Positions 1-9,699 of a DNA stretch of 36,817 nt are shown piece by piece. Source of the stretch: a virus; the IMG/VR virus record IMGVR_UViG_3300032278_000044, positions 1 through 36,817 of that record. One strand, written 5' to 3'. The position numbers and the translations under genes are program-made. The notes beneath the pieces are model-generated. The model was not told where the DNA came from, searched no databases, and worked only from the letters and a program-made list of their open reading frames with translations. Position 1 is the stretch's first letter. Every line of letters begins with the position of its first letter.

Positions 1-1
1 T

Positions 2-2344
2 AAACATTTAGTGGATGTTGATAGCAATTATTTAGGTAACTCTCACCCTAAAGGAGAACATCCTCTAGAAGTAGCTACTCCTCAGAGGGAAGTCTCTCCC
101 CATAGTCCTGAAGAATTGCAAAAAGCAAAAGCGGATATGCTTGCACACATCAAGGAGCAAAACTCAATTTTGAAGGGGGCGGTTAAAGCAACGAACCGTG
201 GTATTCCTCAAGGGTGGCTTGATAAGTCTAAAGAAGCTATAGAAAATGCAGCAAATGATGGTGAGTTACATCAAGCTATGCAAGAGGCACATGAAAAGGT
301 TCAAAATGTGCAAAAATATTATAATCAAAATCTACATCTTGGTCGCAAAGAACCCAAATTAAAAACCCCTGAAGAAGGGGAACCTATGCATCCAAAGCCT
401 GAGCCTGAACCTCAGCCCGAAGTTGAGGAGCCTACTCCTGAAGAAGAGCCTGAAGACGGAGAAAAATCCCCAGTAGAAGAAGCTGCTTATGCATTAAATA
501 GGGCTATGGATTCCAAAGACGCAACATCTGTACTTGAAGCCCAAAAGAATTTACAATCCGTAGAAGAGGACATGGGACTTGGAAGTATAACAGCAGAGAG
601 TGGCTCTGCCCAGATAGATAAATATGATACCTTAGTAACAACTCTTTTGAGTCAGGAAGCTGCTGACTTCCATGTATCAGGCCAACCTTTAGATAGCTCT
701 TTTAAGAACTGGCCTGGGAAGGAAGAACCAGAGCCTGAAGACGAAGAGGAAGAAGAGGCTGAAGAAGAACTTGAACTGCCTGATGAAGAGGGAGAGTTAC
801 CATCAGACACAGAAGAAGAAGAACCTGAAGTCGATGAACTGCCTTCAGTTGAAGATGAATTAGATACCGTTGATGATGCAGCCGATAGCATAGACAGACA
901 AAAGGCTGAAATCATGCAGGAGGTATTTGGGCGTGACCAAGACAGTTCGGATGCTAAGAAATACAGTAAATTCTTAGACAAACAGAAGCCCGAAAAAATT
1001 GACTCTTTGCATGAGAAACATGTAATTGGTAACATTGAGAAAAAGGCTTTGAAAGCTAAGGCTGATAAAGTTAAACAAAAGGTACAGGCACAAAAAGACG
1101 AAGAGAAAGCTGCTGCCAAAGAAGAAACTGATAAGGCTAAAGCTGACGAGAAACAACAAAAGGAAGAGGATAAAACTTCTCAGAAGGAAGCTGATGCCCT
1201 TCCTCATAAATCTAGTGAAATTGATAAGAAAATCAAAGATGGTCAAGATGCCAAACAGATGGCTAGGGAGAATATGATTCATCAGCATCAGCATGAAGAT
1301 AATATGTCTCCAAAGACTCAAAAAGATTATGAAGAAGCTCATAATAAATTTGAGGCTGCGGGTGTAGACATGGATGAATTAATTGCTGAAAAAGATGAAC
1401 ATGGCGATAAATATGGTTCCGAAGAACATCTAACATCTGCTATGGATAAAGATGCCAAACAACAAGACGAAGCTGACCATTATGACAAGCACATAAGCAG
1501 CGATAATTATGAGCATCGCAAGAACAGGGAGAATTCCTTTAGGGCTGGTCAACCTGGGAAATTTACTGAGTTTGATGAAGAAGGTAATCCATCCAAAGAC
1601 TTACATCATAAACTAGACCAGTATGGAGAATCTTCTCTACAAGAGCATGAACATGGGAAAGGGCCAGAGAAAGAGAAGGTTCATTCTGAAACTGGTGAGG
1701 AGTTGGGCGAAGGTACTGCACATTCAGAAGGTGGAAAAGCTGACGAGGATGCGCTTGGACAAGGCCCACCAGACCCAGAAGTAGCCCGAAGAAAAATGTC
1801 AGAAGGCTATATTTGGCATGAAGAAACACGTAGTTGGATGTTGAAAGAAAATATGAAGACTCTTAATTCAAATCATGGCCCGAAGGGGGCAAGCATGATT
1901 CATGGGGGTTCTTCCGCAGGAACTAAGCCTGGTCAAATGGTGAAACCGTTTGCTTTAAATGAAGACGGTTCTACAAGCGATAACCACTTTGTTGTGAGTC
2001 ATGCTGGTGTCCATAAAGTAGGGACTCCCTCTTCCAAGCCTGGAAGTTTCTCTAGTAACCAGCATACAACTGAAGCTGCTTTAGGTCACGCTTTGAAAGA
2101 TACTAAAACAGGGCCAGGCGGTGTCACACATCTAGGGAATGATGCTTTGGGCCTGGGTGGTACTTTGGGCAATACTGGATTAGGAACGGCTTCTAATCAT
2201 ATTAATCCTGCTCCAAAGCCGAAGGGAATGACTGCTGCTGCTGGAGCTAACATTGGTGGGGCAATAGATAAATTAAAAGACATGCTTAATTTAGAAGATA
2301 TAGAAGAATCTGCGGTAGATAAACTGTACGTAAAATATAAGTAA
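2..2344 (+). CDS. Acidic Lys/Glu-rich virion-associated protein, 5'-partial
   Basis: The reading frame is open to the left edge of the window. A GTG at 11 gives 777 residues, but no ribosome binding site is visible in the ten bases before it, so the gene probably starts upstream. The protein is strongly low-complexity: Pro/Glu repeats near residues 125-155, a very acidic block near 237-290 (runs such as DEEEEEAEEELEL), a charged Lys/Glu/Ala helical stretch near 330-420, and a Gly/Ser/His-rich tail. A short motif near 598-615 (GYIWHEETRSWMLKENM) recurs in the next protein. I recognise no enzymatic domain. Acidic, helical, low-complexity composition beside virion genes fits a scaffold or head-associated protein, but this is inference; it could equally be the tail of a larger portal- or protease-fused protein. 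Confidence 0.75.
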   Translation, partial: KHLVDVDSNYLGNSHPKGEHPLEVATPQREVSPHSPEELQKAKADMLAHIKEQNSILKGAVKATNRGIPQGWLDKSKEAIENAANDGELHQAMQEAHEKVQNVQKYYNQNLHLGRKEPKLKTPEEGEPMHPKPEPEPQPEVEEPTPEEEPEDGEKSPVEEAAYALNRAMDSKDATSVLEAQKNLQSVEEDMGLGSITAESGSAQIDKYDTLVTTLLSQEAADFHVSGQPLDSSFKNWPGKEEPEPEDEEEEEAEEELELPDEEGELPSDTEEEEPEVDELPSVEDELDTVDDAADSIDRQKAEIMQEVFGRDQDSSDAKKYSKFLDKQKPEKIDSLHEKHVIGNIEKKALKAKADKVKQKVQAQKDEEKAAAKEETDKAKADEKQQKEEDKTSQKEADALPHKSSEIDKKIKDGQDAKQMARENMIHQHQHEDNMSPKTQKDYEEAHNKFEAAGVDMDELIAEKDEHGDKYGSEEHLTSAMDKDAKQQDEADHYDKHISSDNYEHRKNRENSFRAGQPGKFTEFDEEGNPSKDLHHKLDQYGESSLQEHEHGKGPEKEKVHSETGEELGEGTAHSEGGKADEDALGQGPPDPEVARRKMSEGYIWHEETRSWMLKENMKTLNSNHGPKGASMIHGGSSAGTKPGQMVKPFALNEDGSTSDNHFVVSHAGVHKVGTPSSKPGSFSSNQHTTEAALGHALKDTKTGPGGVTHLGNDALGLGGTLGNTGLGTASNHINPAPKPKGMTAAAGANIGGAIDKLKDMLNLEDIEESAVDKLYVKYK

Positions 2345-2360
2345 CATAGTATAATAATAT

Positions 2361-3503
2361 ATGCCTATTAAACAAAAGGGTAATGAATGGTACTGGGGTA
2401 AGAAAGGCCCGTTTCCTTCTCGCAAGAAAGCAGCAGAAGTAGCACAGGCTGCATATTCGACTGGACACTTACAGAAGATTGAAATGGGAGCAGCTATTCA
2501 AGGTGGGGTTAAAAACCCTTCGGCAGCAGAGTTGTGGAGGGGTCAGACCGAAAGGAAGCCCAATAATAAAAAGAGGGATAATATGAATTCGTATAAAGAT
2601 TTACAAAATTTTTATAAAGAAGAATATGATTTAGAGAAAGCCCAAAAGGTGGAAAACCCTTGGGCTGTAGCTAGGGCTATTGTAGATGGTAAATCAGGCC
2701 GTAAAAAAGGTAACCCAGGCCACCAAGAAGCCCTGTGGGGAGATAAAGTTGACCCGAATGCCAGTGAGGAAGAAAAACGTTCTATGATGGGCAAGATTGT
2801 GGCTGGTATTGAATCTAATAAATGGAATAAAATGGTTAAAGAGTTTGTGGAAAAAGCTACCTCAGGCAGTTACATTAAAACTGGCGCAGGGTCACATCTG
2901 TCGATACCACCTCGACCTGGGGAGATTTATAATGCTCAGACCCATAGATGGCAGAAACGAGAGAACATGGGTCAAGTATACCAGAGTTCGCATGGTGAAA
3001 AACGGCACAGGTCTTTGGATGTAGGTTCTAAAGGTTCCAAGACCGTCAGTGGGCATGGTAAAGGCCAAGTCCGTGAAGTTTATGCAGGACGCAAGAATGT
3101 TGAACGTGGAGAACGTTTAGAGCCAGGCCATGACCTCAAAGATTCTAAGCATAAAGGCAAAGACTCTAAGCACGAAGACAAAAAGAAAGCTCATCATAGC
3201 AAGCCCGTTCATAAAAATCTCTCAGATAGAGGCCATAAAGAAGTAATAGAGAAAAAAATGGGTGGAGCTATGGGAGCTTTAGCAGGCTGGTGGTTAGGTG
3301 GAGAGATTCAAGAGATTATTCAGGGCAATAGTCAGCCTACTCCTGCCCAACAGAGAGAATTTGAAAGGCAAATCCAACGTCAAATGAGGCGTGGGATTAA
3401 AAAAGATACATCTAGTTTAGAGGCTTTGCAGACGTTTTATTCAGATGCAAACGATACTTATATAAGACGCACTCCAGTAAAAAATGGAGTAGTTACAGAT
3501 TAA
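2361..3503 (+). CDS. Basic phage protein with W-x-WG-KGPF motif, probable virion protein
   Basis: 380 residues. The N-terminus (residues 8-36) carries EWYWGKKGPFPSRKKAAEVA, a short motif I have seen at the ends of phage head-associated proteins; it is not tied to a known function. Residues about 187-203 (GEIYNAQTHRWQKRENM) echo a motif of the upstream acidic protein. The middle is Lys/His-rich and basic. A Gly-rich hydrophobic segment near 303-322 (GGAMGALAGWWLGG) could be membrane-interacting. The ATG at 2361 has no Shine-Dalgarno sequence, whereas an in-frame internal ATG at 2583 has a good one, so a shorter nested product is likely. A phrase LQNFY/LQTFY occurs near residues 80 and 358. A basic partner to the preceding acidic protein is possible; function unknown. 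Confidence 0.75.
   Translation: MPIKQKGNEWYWGKKGPFPSRKKAAEVAQAAYSTGHLQKIEMGAAIQGGVKNPSAAELWRGQTERKPNNKKRDNMNSYKDLQNFYKEEYDLEKAQKVENPWAVARAIVDGKSGRKKGNPGHQEALWGDKVDPNASEEEKRSMMGKIVAGIESNKWNKMVKEFVEKATSGSYIKTGAGSHLSIPPRPGEIYNAQTHRWQKRENMGQVYQSSHGEKRHRSLDVGSKGSKTVSGHGKGQVREVYAGRKNVERGERLEPGHDLKDSKHKGKDSKHEDKKKAHHSKPVHKNLSDRGHKEVIEKKMGGAMGALAGWWLGGEIQEIIQGNSQPTPAQQREFERQIQRQMRRGIKKDTSSLEALQTFYSDANDTYIRRTPVKNGVVTD
2572..2585 (+). promoter_or_regulatory. Internal ribosome binding site and nested start
   Basis: AGAGGG at 2572-2577 lies five bases before an in-frame ATG at 2583-2585 inside the 2361-3503 gene. It would give a 306-residue C-terminal product starting MNSYKDLQNFY. The annotated upstream start at 2361 lacks such a site. 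Confidence 0.45.
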
Positions 3504-3516
3504 AGGAGTTTAGATT

Positions 3517-3873
3517 ATGCCAGCTAAAAAGAAAGATACAGAAGAGGAAGTTGTGGAAAACACACCGAAAAGACATATCGCAGAAATTGTATTGAGTAGG
3601 GAACCATTGCAGAAGGATTTGTATGTAGGGTCATATGTATATAGGGATGCTACAGATACTCTAGTATTAGAGGACGCTAATCCAGGCTGTGCTTCCGATT
3701 TAGAAGGGTTAATGGTGGGTGATTTAAGCATTTCTGATGAGTTGGGGGGAACATCGTTTGTTTCCGTAAACGAAAGCCCAAGAGATTGGGTAATCAATTC
3801 AATTAACTCAAACGAATTTTCAGGCCACCCTTACGGCATTGGTAGAGTGTTTAATTTAGATGAAGCTGAATAA
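3517..3873 (+). CDS. Small acidic phage protein, unknown function
   Basis: 118 residues. The ATG at 3517 follows AAAGGAG at a normal distance, so the start is firm. The first 16 residues are a charged Lys/Glu tail (MPAKKKDTEEEVVENTPKRH), followed by a compact mixed sequence with alternating hydrophobic residues that suggests beta strands, ending in an acidic tail. No known family is recognised. It sits between the basic virion-associated protein and a coiled-coil protein and overlaps the latter by 14 bases, so the two are probably translationally coupled. A small virion or head-assembly component is a guess from position only. Confidence 0.75.
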   Translation: MPAKKKDTEEEVVENTPKRHIAEIVLSREPLQKDLYVGSYVYRDATDTLVLEDANPGCASDLEGLMVGDLSISDELGGTSFVSVNESPRDWVINSINSNEFSGHPYGIGRVFNLDEAE

Positions 3874-4861
3874 TTTTTTACAGAAAACTGAGACAGTAAA
3901 ACCTCAAAGACGGGTGTTTTCCCTAGACAATGAGGCCAAAGACGAGAGATACAACAAACAAATAGAAGAATTAGAACAGAAATTAGAGCATTACGAGGCG
4001 TTAGACCAGACCTTTGAGGAATTAAAAAGGACTACCTCACGGTTGCAGGAGTCTCATACAGATTCCAATGTTCAGCTAAGCAAAGCCGAAGAGAGAGTTA
4101 GCATCCTAAACTTAGATTTGGAGCAAGCTCAAAGTCAACTCAATCTTATTCCTAAGTTTGAGGAGACAGTAAAAGGTTTGGAGGGGTCTTTATCCGATAA
4201 ATCTAATGAATTAGATAATATGCATAAAGTAGCTCACCAACAAAGCTCTGATTTAATAGCTTTACGTTCTCAGGTAGAAGGATTAAAAAACGAAAATACG
4301 CAATTAACGACTCAAACAGAGGAATCAGTCAGCCATTCAATCTCAGCAGAGAATGAATTGGCCTCGATTAAGGATACATTTGAGACTCTTGAAACTAATA
4401 TGAATAATTTTGGACGGGAAAACCTTGAATTTAAGAAAGAAGTTAGTGAACTGAAGGATTTAGCAGTCTTCTGGGAAAACGAGACTAAAGAATCTACGAT
4501 TAGAATTGTTCAATTAGAGGAACTAGAGAGCAGATTACGGAAATGGATTAGTGATTGCGAGGTTTCGATTAGTAAAAGCACCTCCAAATCTAAAGGTGCT
4601 ACTAAAGCAAACGAAGGATTGACACAAACGGTGGCTGAAATGGGAACTACAATTGACGAACTTATGAAAGAACTCTCATATGTAAATATGGTTAATGCTG
4701 AGTATAGAAAAGAAATGTCTAAACCTAGATATACTTCGGCAGGAGCCATTGCAGCGCAAGATGGGTTCGCTTTCCCCTTATCTAAGGAGAACTTACGTAC
4801 TAAATTTTTGGGAAACAGCTCACCTACTTTATTAAAGTTCAGTGAGAAGGAGAGTATTTAA
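3860..4861 (+). CDS. Long coiled-coil protein, unknown function
   Basis: 333 residues, overlapping the preceding gene by 14 bases. Residues about 35-235 form an almost continuous coiled coil with Leu/Ile heptads, rich in Glu, Gln, Ser and Lys, with few prolines or glycines. The C-terminal 60 residues leave the coil pattern and contain Pro, Gly and aromatic residues (for example DGFAFPLSKENLRTKFLG), which may be a small folded or capsid-binding end. Long coiled coils beside head and fibre genes are seen in scaffolds, whiskers and fibre shafts. The sequence alone does not decide among these. The start at 3860 lacks a strong ribosome binding site and probably depends on coupling. Confidence 0.75.
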   Translation: MKLNNFLQKTETVKPQRRVFSLDNEAKDERYNKQIEELEQKLEHYEALDQTFEELKRTTSRLQESHTDSNVQLSKAEERVSILNLDLEQAQSQLNLIPKFEETVKGLEGSLSDKSNELDNMHKVAHQQSSDLIALRSQVEGLKNENTQLTTQTEESVSHSISAENELASIKDTFETLETNMNNFGRENLEFKKEVSELKDLAVFWENETKESTIRIVQLEELESRLRKWISDCEVSISKSTSKSKGATKANEGLTQTVAEMGTTIDELMKELSYVNMVNAEYRKEMSKPRYTSAGAIAAQDGFAFPLSKENLRTKFLGNSSPTLLKFSEKESI

Positions 4862-5187
4862 TGTCTACGAAACCTATTTGGCGACAGGAAATTGAATTAC
4901 TGCAAACTTATAGTAAACATAAGTCATTTACGTTTACTACTGATGGTGCTTCTGCTGAAAACGCCATTACTTTAGCTGGTAATATGGAAGAATGTAATAA
5001 AATTTCTTTCGTAGTAGAATTGGCAGATGCTTATGTGGAATTTGATGATGATGCATCTGCAACGACCATGCTTATCCCTCAGGATGAAGGTTATTTTGAT
5101 AGCGATATTTACATCGGTCAGAGAATCAGTATTATGAGGACTTCTGGCACAGATGTTCGTATCCGTGGAATTTTATGGGGGAGATAA
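4861..5187 (+). CDS. Small beta-rich virion protein
   Basis: 108 residues. The ATG shares its A with the TAA of the coiled-coil gene, and AAGGAGAG just upstream supports the start. The sequence alternates polar and hydrophobic residues (ISFVVELADAYVEFDDDA, YIGQRISIMRTSGTDVRIRG), typical of a small beta sandwich. It recalls small phage decoration or fibre-adaptor proteins, and its overall character resembles the 123-residue product at 9700, though I cannot align them confidently. It directly precedes the fibre genes, so a role at the virion surface or in fibre attachment is plausible but unproven. Confidence 0.7.
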   Translation: MSTKPIWRQEIELLQTYSKHKSFTFTTDGASAENAITLAGNMEECNKISFVVELADAYVEFDDDASATTMLIPQDEGYFDSDIYIGQRISIMRTSGTDVRIRGILWGR

Positions 5188-5190
5188 ACC

Positions 5191-5757
5191 ATGCCGTTAC
5201 GGAGTAAGAATCAAAAACATACTCAATTTTTAACTGGTGTTACTTCGGTATCAATTGGATTCGGGGAAATAGATTCCAATGCTATAGATACTGACTTATC
5301 AGATGGGGTTAACCAGTCCCATTCCCAATTAGCATCTTCTAAAGCAGTCAAAGATTACATAGATGGGGCCATTACGGTAGCTGCAATGGAAGATACTACC
5401 ATTGCTAGTATAGGAGACAACCATAATCTTCAATATGATAGTGCCACTAGTAAGTGGGTTAACAAAACTTACATAGATTTCTCTAAAATTTCAGCCCCTT
5501 CTGACCCTGGTAATGAAGAAGGGCGAATGTACCTTAAACAAATTGATGCTGCGAATAATGCGTTGGCTATCAAAATACAAAAAGCAGGAAATATAGTTGA
5601 AGTGGAGCTAACTTCGCCAGGATGTGTCTGCGAATGTGGGAGTACAGATGGAGCTAAAGACCCATTATACGACTTTCCTAGGGGTAAAATGGTCGTTGAA
5701 CTTTATTGTGGGCATTCCTATGAAATGGATATTCCCAATTTGAGGAGAATACAGTAA
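5191..5757 (+). CDS. Short tail-fibre protein with zinc-ribbon-like C-terminus
   Basis: 188 residues; GGGGGAG before the ATG supports the start. The N-terminal half contains the fibre phrase [20 protein letters not shown], which also appears in variant form in the fibres at 7858 and 10658. From about residue 101 a module runs to the end and is shared with the C-terminus of the next fibre: [20 protein letters not shown], then a Cys cluster (C145, C147, C149) and a Cys-Gly-His (C173, H175). Cys pairs plus CGH suggest a zinc-stabilised tip. The gene ends one base into the next gene's ATG (TAATG), so the pair is coupled. It could be a short receptor-binding fibre or a truncated copy of its neighbour. 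Confidence 0.75.
   Translation: MPLRSKNQKHTQFLTGVTSVSIGFGEIDSNAIDTDLSDGVNQSHSQLASSKAVKDYIDGAITVAAMEDTTIASIGDNHNLQYDSATSKWVNKTYIDFSKISAPSDPGNEEGRMYLKQIDAANNALAIKIQKAGNIVEVELTSPGCVCECGSTDGAKDPLYDFPRGKMVVELYCGHSYEMDIPNLRRIQ
5490..5732 (+). repeat. Shared fibre C-terminal module, copy 1
   Basis: Encodes the Arg-Met-Tyr-Leu-Lys / Cys cluster / CGH module of the short fibre; it matches 7594-7842 at protein level (EVELTSPG versus [14 protein letters not shown] versus [14 protein letters not shown] versus VELWCGHS). Confidence 0.75.
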
Positions 5758-7868
5758 TGGCGATTACATATTACGCTGGTAATAGATGGACAGGAACGGC
5801 TTCTGACCGTGCAGGGTATACTACTACTAATCTAGTAGCAGGGTTAACATTTCTTGAAACTGATACAGACGATTTGTATCAGTGGGATGGAGATAGCTGG
5901 AATATTATTGCTGGGGATGCAATTGCACAAACCCTAGTTAATAAAACTTTAACTAGCCCTGTTCTGACTACTCCTCAAATCAATGATTCAGCTACTGACC
6001 ATCAGTATATATTTGCTGCTGGTAATCTTGCAGCCGATAGAACAGTTACTTTACCTGTATTGACTGGAAATGATGGGTGGGTTTTTGAAGCTCATGCTCA
6101 AACATTGACTAATAAAACCATTGTAGCAGGCAGTAACTCCCTTAGCGGTGTTGTGAATGCGAACCTCAGCGGGTCTGCTGGCATTACTAACGCTAATTTA
6201 GCTAATTCTACGTTTACTGTTGCTGCTGAAACTGGCTCCGCTGACCCAGTTGCCTTAGGAGAAACACTTACCTTTACGGCTGGAGAAGGTATAAATACTT
6301 CAGTAGGTTCAAATGCTATAACTATCGCTGGTGAAGATGCCTCAGCCAGTAACAAAGGAGTTGCCAGTTTTGATAGCAATGATTTTTCAGTATCCAGTGG
6401 TGCTGTTACCATTAAAAGCGGTGGAGTTACCAGTACTCAACTTGCTGGTAGCGTTGCTAACGCTAAATTGGCTAACAGTGCCATAACTATTGGTGGTACG
6501 TCTACCTCTTTAGGTGGTACAATAACTGCTTTAACTGCTTTAACAGACTTGGATTTAACTGCGGGGAACAAAACCATTTTTGATACGGTTGGGGGGAATA
6601 CTCTAACGGTAGGTGCTGCCAGTACCACAGTGGTTATTGCTGGCAATCTTACAGTGTCAGGCACACAGACAATGGTTTCTAGCAACACCGTATCTATTGG
6701 CGATGCCTTAATACTTCTCAATAGCGATGAAGACGGTACTCCGAGCCATGATTCAGGGTTGATTATAGAACGAGGAACATCTGCTAACGTAGGCTTTATT
6801 TGGGATGAATCGGCTGACCAATGGGCTGTAATTAATACAGATTCCACGGCTACTGAAACAGGAAACGTAACCATAGCCAGTTATGCGGGATTCCAAGCAG
6901 CAGCTATAGTAGGGACTACTTTAACAGGAACACTACAAACCGCTGCCCAACCTAATATAACTTCCATAGGAACGGTAGCAAGTGTAACTTCTGGTGGGGC
7001 TATAACTGCTGGTGGAGTAGTTGATATAACTGACGGGTCAAATTCGGCTCCCGCACTTACGAATACTGGGGATACAAATACTGGACTATATTTTAGTGCT
7101 GCTGATACAGTAGATATTACAGTTGGTGGAACTAGAACTGCTACAGTTACTGCGGGAATACTGGATATATGGAATGGAGGAACGGCCTCTCAGATACGCT
7201 TGTATTGTGAAACAAGCAATGCTCATTATGTTTCACTTCAATCTCCTCCCCACGCTAATTTTTCAGGTAATGCTACTCTAACTCTACCCTCTGCTAGTGA
7301 TACGTTAGTAGGTAGAGCTACTACAGACACACTGACTAATAAAACCTTAACGGCTCCAAAAATAGCTAATGCTGGATTTATTGCAGACGCAAATGGAAAT
7401 GAAGCTATTATTTTCGCTACTACGTCCAGTGCAGTAAATGAAGTAACTGTGACAAATGGAGCTACGGGGAATCCAGCCCAAATAGCAGCCAGCGGAGAAT
7501 CGAACATAGGTTTGAAAATTGCTGGTAAAGGTACTGGCGGTGTTATAATTACTAACGCAACTGCCAATGGAGCTTTCTTAGAGTTTGACACTAAGGCTGC
7601 TCCAGCAGACCCTTCTGCTGAAATGGCCCGAATGTATCTTAAACAGGTTGATGGCAATAATAACGCATTAGCCGTTAAAATTCAGAAGGCAGGGACAGTT
7701 AGAGAAGTGGAGATTACTTCACCTAAGGCCGTTTGTGCGGTATGTGGAAGCAAAGATGGGGCAACAGACCCAACTTATGACTTTGCCCGTTCTACGATGA
7801 TTGTAGAGCTTTGGTGTGGGCATTCCTTTGAAGTACCAATGCAATGGAGTCAAATAAATGGCGATTAG
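5757..7868 (+). CDS. Tail-fibre protein, mosaic, zinc-ribbon-like tip
   Basis: 703 residues, Thr/Ala/Gly/Asn-rich, the usual composition of trimeric fibre shafts. The N-terminus (residues 1-62: YAGNRWTG, then [20 protein letters not shown]) is shared with the next fibre and probably forms the virion-attachment end. A module near 243-300 ([18 protein letters not shown]) is again shared with the next gene. Residues around 290-365 carry the common marine-phage fibre block [20 protein letters not shown]. The C-terminal 90 residues match the preceding short fibre, with CAVCG and WCGHSF as likely zinc ligands. No lyase or S74 domain is seen. The TAATG overlap with the previous gene and an 11-base overlap with the next make one translational unit. 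Confidence 0.85.
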   Translation: MAITYYAGNRWTGTASDRAGYTTTNLVAGLTFLETDTDDLYQWDGDSWNIIAGDAIAQTLVNKTLTSPVLTTPQINDSATDHQYIFAAGNLAADRTVTLPVLTGNDGWVFEAHAQTLTNKTIVAGSNSLSGVVNANLSGSAGITNANLANSTFTVAAETGSADPVALGETLTFTAGEGINTSVGSNAITIAGEDASASNKGVASFDSNDFSVSSGAVTIKSGGVTSTQLAGSVANAKLANSAITIGGTSTSLGGTITALTALTDLDLTAGNKTIFDTVGGNTLTVGAASTTVVIAGNLTVSGTQTMVSSNTVSIGDALILLNSDEDGTPSHDSGLIIERGTSANVGFIWDESADQWAVINTDSTATETGNVTIASYAGFQAAAIVGTTLTGTLQTAAQPNITSIGTVASVTSGGAITAGGVVDITDGSNSAPALTNTGDTNTGLYFSAADTVDITVGGTRTATVTAGILDIWNGGTASQIRLYCETSNAHYVSLQSPPHANFSGNATLTLPSASDTLVGRATTDTLTNKTLTAPKIANAGFIADANGNEAIIFATTSSAVNEVTVTNGATGNPAQIAASGESNIGLKIAGKGTGGVIITNATANGAFLEFDTKAAPADPSAEMARMYLKQVDGNNNALAVKIQKAGTVREVEITSPKAVCAVCGSKDGATDPTYDFARSTMIVELWCGHSFEVPMQWSQINGD
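6480..6620 (+). repeat. Shared fibre mid-module, copy 1
   Basis: Encodes [20 protein letters not shown] and the following [19 protein letters not shown]; matches 8695-8840 nearly residue for residue with synonymous changes. Confidence 0.75.
7594..7842 (+). repeat. Shared fibre C-terminal module, copy 2
   Basis: C-terminus of the 703-residue fibre, homologous to 5490-5732. It contains CAVCG and WCGHSF as candidate zinc ligands. Confidence 0.75.
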
Positions 7869-9690
7869 ATATTTAGCTGGTAATAGGCAAACTGGATTAA
7901 ATAGTGATACTAAGGCTTCTTCTAATATAGTTTTAGGAACTACATTCCATGAAACTGATACCGATGATTTATATATCTGGGACGGGGATTCGTGGAACAT
8001 AGTTGCGGGAGACAGCATAGCCCAAACTCTGAGTAATAAAACTTTGGGTACGCAGTTACTTGTAACCGAGTTAGGGTCTAGTCCTGGCACACCTTCCTCT
8101 GGATTCGGAACCATATACGCTAGAGATAATAATAAGTTGTATTTCAAGGCTGATGATGGGACTGAATCCGATTTAACGGCTGGTGTAGGTTCTACGGGGT
8201 CAATTTCAGGAGCTTCAGATACAACGTTTACTTCTGTTAATGACGCAGCTTTAATCCTATATGATAGTAATACTGTTACGTGGCGTGATGCTGATATGTC
8301 TGGTATAGCCACTATAAATGACGTAGGGGTACTAACTGCACATAACAATATTATCACAAGTCAAACGGGTGAAGCCACTGTTAATAACAGTAATGATTTC
8401 GTATTAATTTATGATGGTTCTGCCGATGCGCTAAGAAAAATGTCTGTCTCTAACTTAGTTGCTGGTGGTGTTAGTGTAGATACTCTAGCACTTTTGAACG
8501 ATACTACTATAGCTAGTGTATCTTCTGCCCAAGTAATTATTTATGATGGAACAGATTCCTGGGATAATAAAACAGTTTCTGGCGATATAAGTATAAATAC
8601 TTCTGGTGTAACTGCCATAGGTAGTGGTGTTATAGTAAACGCAGATGTGAATGCTTCAGCAGCGATTGCAGTCTCTAAATTAGCTGCGAGTACAATTACC
8701 ATAGGTGGTACTTCCACTACTTTAGGTGGGACGATTACGGCCCTTACAGCTTTAACTGACCTTGACTTAACGGCTGGCAGTAAAACTATTTTTGATACAG
8801 TTGGGAATAATACTTTAACTATTGGAGCAAGTAATACAACTGTAAATATAGCTGGTGATTTAACCATAGCAGGCGATACAACCACTGTTAATACTGCAAC
8901 ATTAAGTGTTGAAGACCCGTTGATAATTTTAGCCAGTGGTAACAGTGCTGCTGATAGTGTAGACATAGGCATGTACGGTCTATACGATACATCTGGTTCT
9001 CAGGATTTGTACAGTGGTTTATTTAGGGATGCCAGTGATTCGGGGAAATGGAAATTATTTAAAGATTTGCAAGCAGCCCCAACAACTACTGTAAATACTA
9101 GCGGTACTGGATATGCTGCTGGTACATTAGTAGCTGCTCTAGAGGGTAATGCTACTACGGCAACTACTTTAGCAACAGCTAGAACTATTGGCGGTACATC
9201 TTTCGATGGTTCTGCTGCTATAGTTCCAGCTACCATTACGGTAGCTGATACTACAGATTCTACTGCTTTTGTAGGATTGTGGGAAAGTGCTACAGGAGAC
9301 TTGGCTCCTAAAACTGATGCAGGGCTTACATACAATGCTGGTACTGGTACGTTAACTGCTACTGCCTTTGTAGGGCCAATAACAGGTAACGTAACTGGTA
9401 ACGCTTCAGGAACAGCAGCGACAGTTACTGGCGGGACGCAAGCCTCAATTACGTCTGCTGCTAACTTAGCTACAGTAGGTACAATTGCTACAGGCGTGTG
9501 GAATGGTACAGCGATTGTCCAGGCATATATTGGTGCTGAAGCTATAAATGAAGCTAAAATGCAGATATCTAATGCTGGTAGTGATGGGCAATTTTTATCC
9601 AAACAATCTGGTAATACGGGTGGACTAACTTGGGCCACCCCCGATGCTGCTTCAGAATCCTTTGCCATTGCAATGGCAGTCGCATTATAA
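7858..9690 (+). CDS. Tail-fibre protein, paralogue of upstream fibre
   Basis: 610 residues, fibre-like composition. The N-terminal 64 residues ([29 protein letters not shown]) and a middle module near 280-330 ([18 protein letters not shown]) match the preceding fibre almost residue for residue, while the DNA differs at many third positions, so the duplication is old and under protein-level selection. Two phrases of the type [18 protein letters not shown] and [19 protein letters not shown] are repeats of a strand motif. The C-terminus differs from the neighbour: it lacks the Cys module and ends in a hydrophobic AIAMAVAL. It may be the shaft of a separate fibre or a heteromeric partner. Confidence 0.85.
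   Translation: MAIRYLAGNRQTGLNSDTKASSNIVLGTTFHETDTDDLYIWDGDSWNIVAGDSIAQTLSNKTLGTQLLVTELGSSPGTPSSGFGTIYARDNNKLYFKADDGTESDLTAGVGSTGSISGASDTTFTSVNDAALILYDSNTVTWRDADMSGIATINDVGVLTAHNNIITSQTGEATVNNSNDFVLIYDGSADALRKMSVSNLVAGGVSVDTLALLNDTTIASVSSAQVIIYDGTDSWDNKTVSGDISINTSGVTAIGSGVIVNADVNASAAIAVSKLAASTITIGGTSTTLGGTITALTALTDLDLTAGSKTIFDTVGNNTLTIGASNTTVNIAGDLTIAGDTTTVNTATLSVEDPLIILASGNSAADSVDIGMYGLYDTSGSQDLYSGLFRDASDSGKWKLFKDLQAAPTTTVNTSGTGYAAGTLVAALEGNATTATTLATARTIGGTSFDGSAAIVPATITVADTTDSTAFVGLWESATGDLAPKTDAGLTYNAGTGTLTATAFVGPITGNVTGNASGTAATVTGGTQASITSAANLATVGTIATGVWNGTAIVQAYIGAEAINEAKMQISNAGSDGQFLSKQSGNTGGLTWATPDAASESFAIAMAVAL
8695..8840 (+). repeat. Shared fibre mid-module, copy 2
   Basis: Encodes [20 protein letters not shown] and [19 protein letters not shown] in the second fibre, homologous to 6480-6620. 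Confidence 0.75.
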
Positions 9691-9699
9691 GGAGTAATA

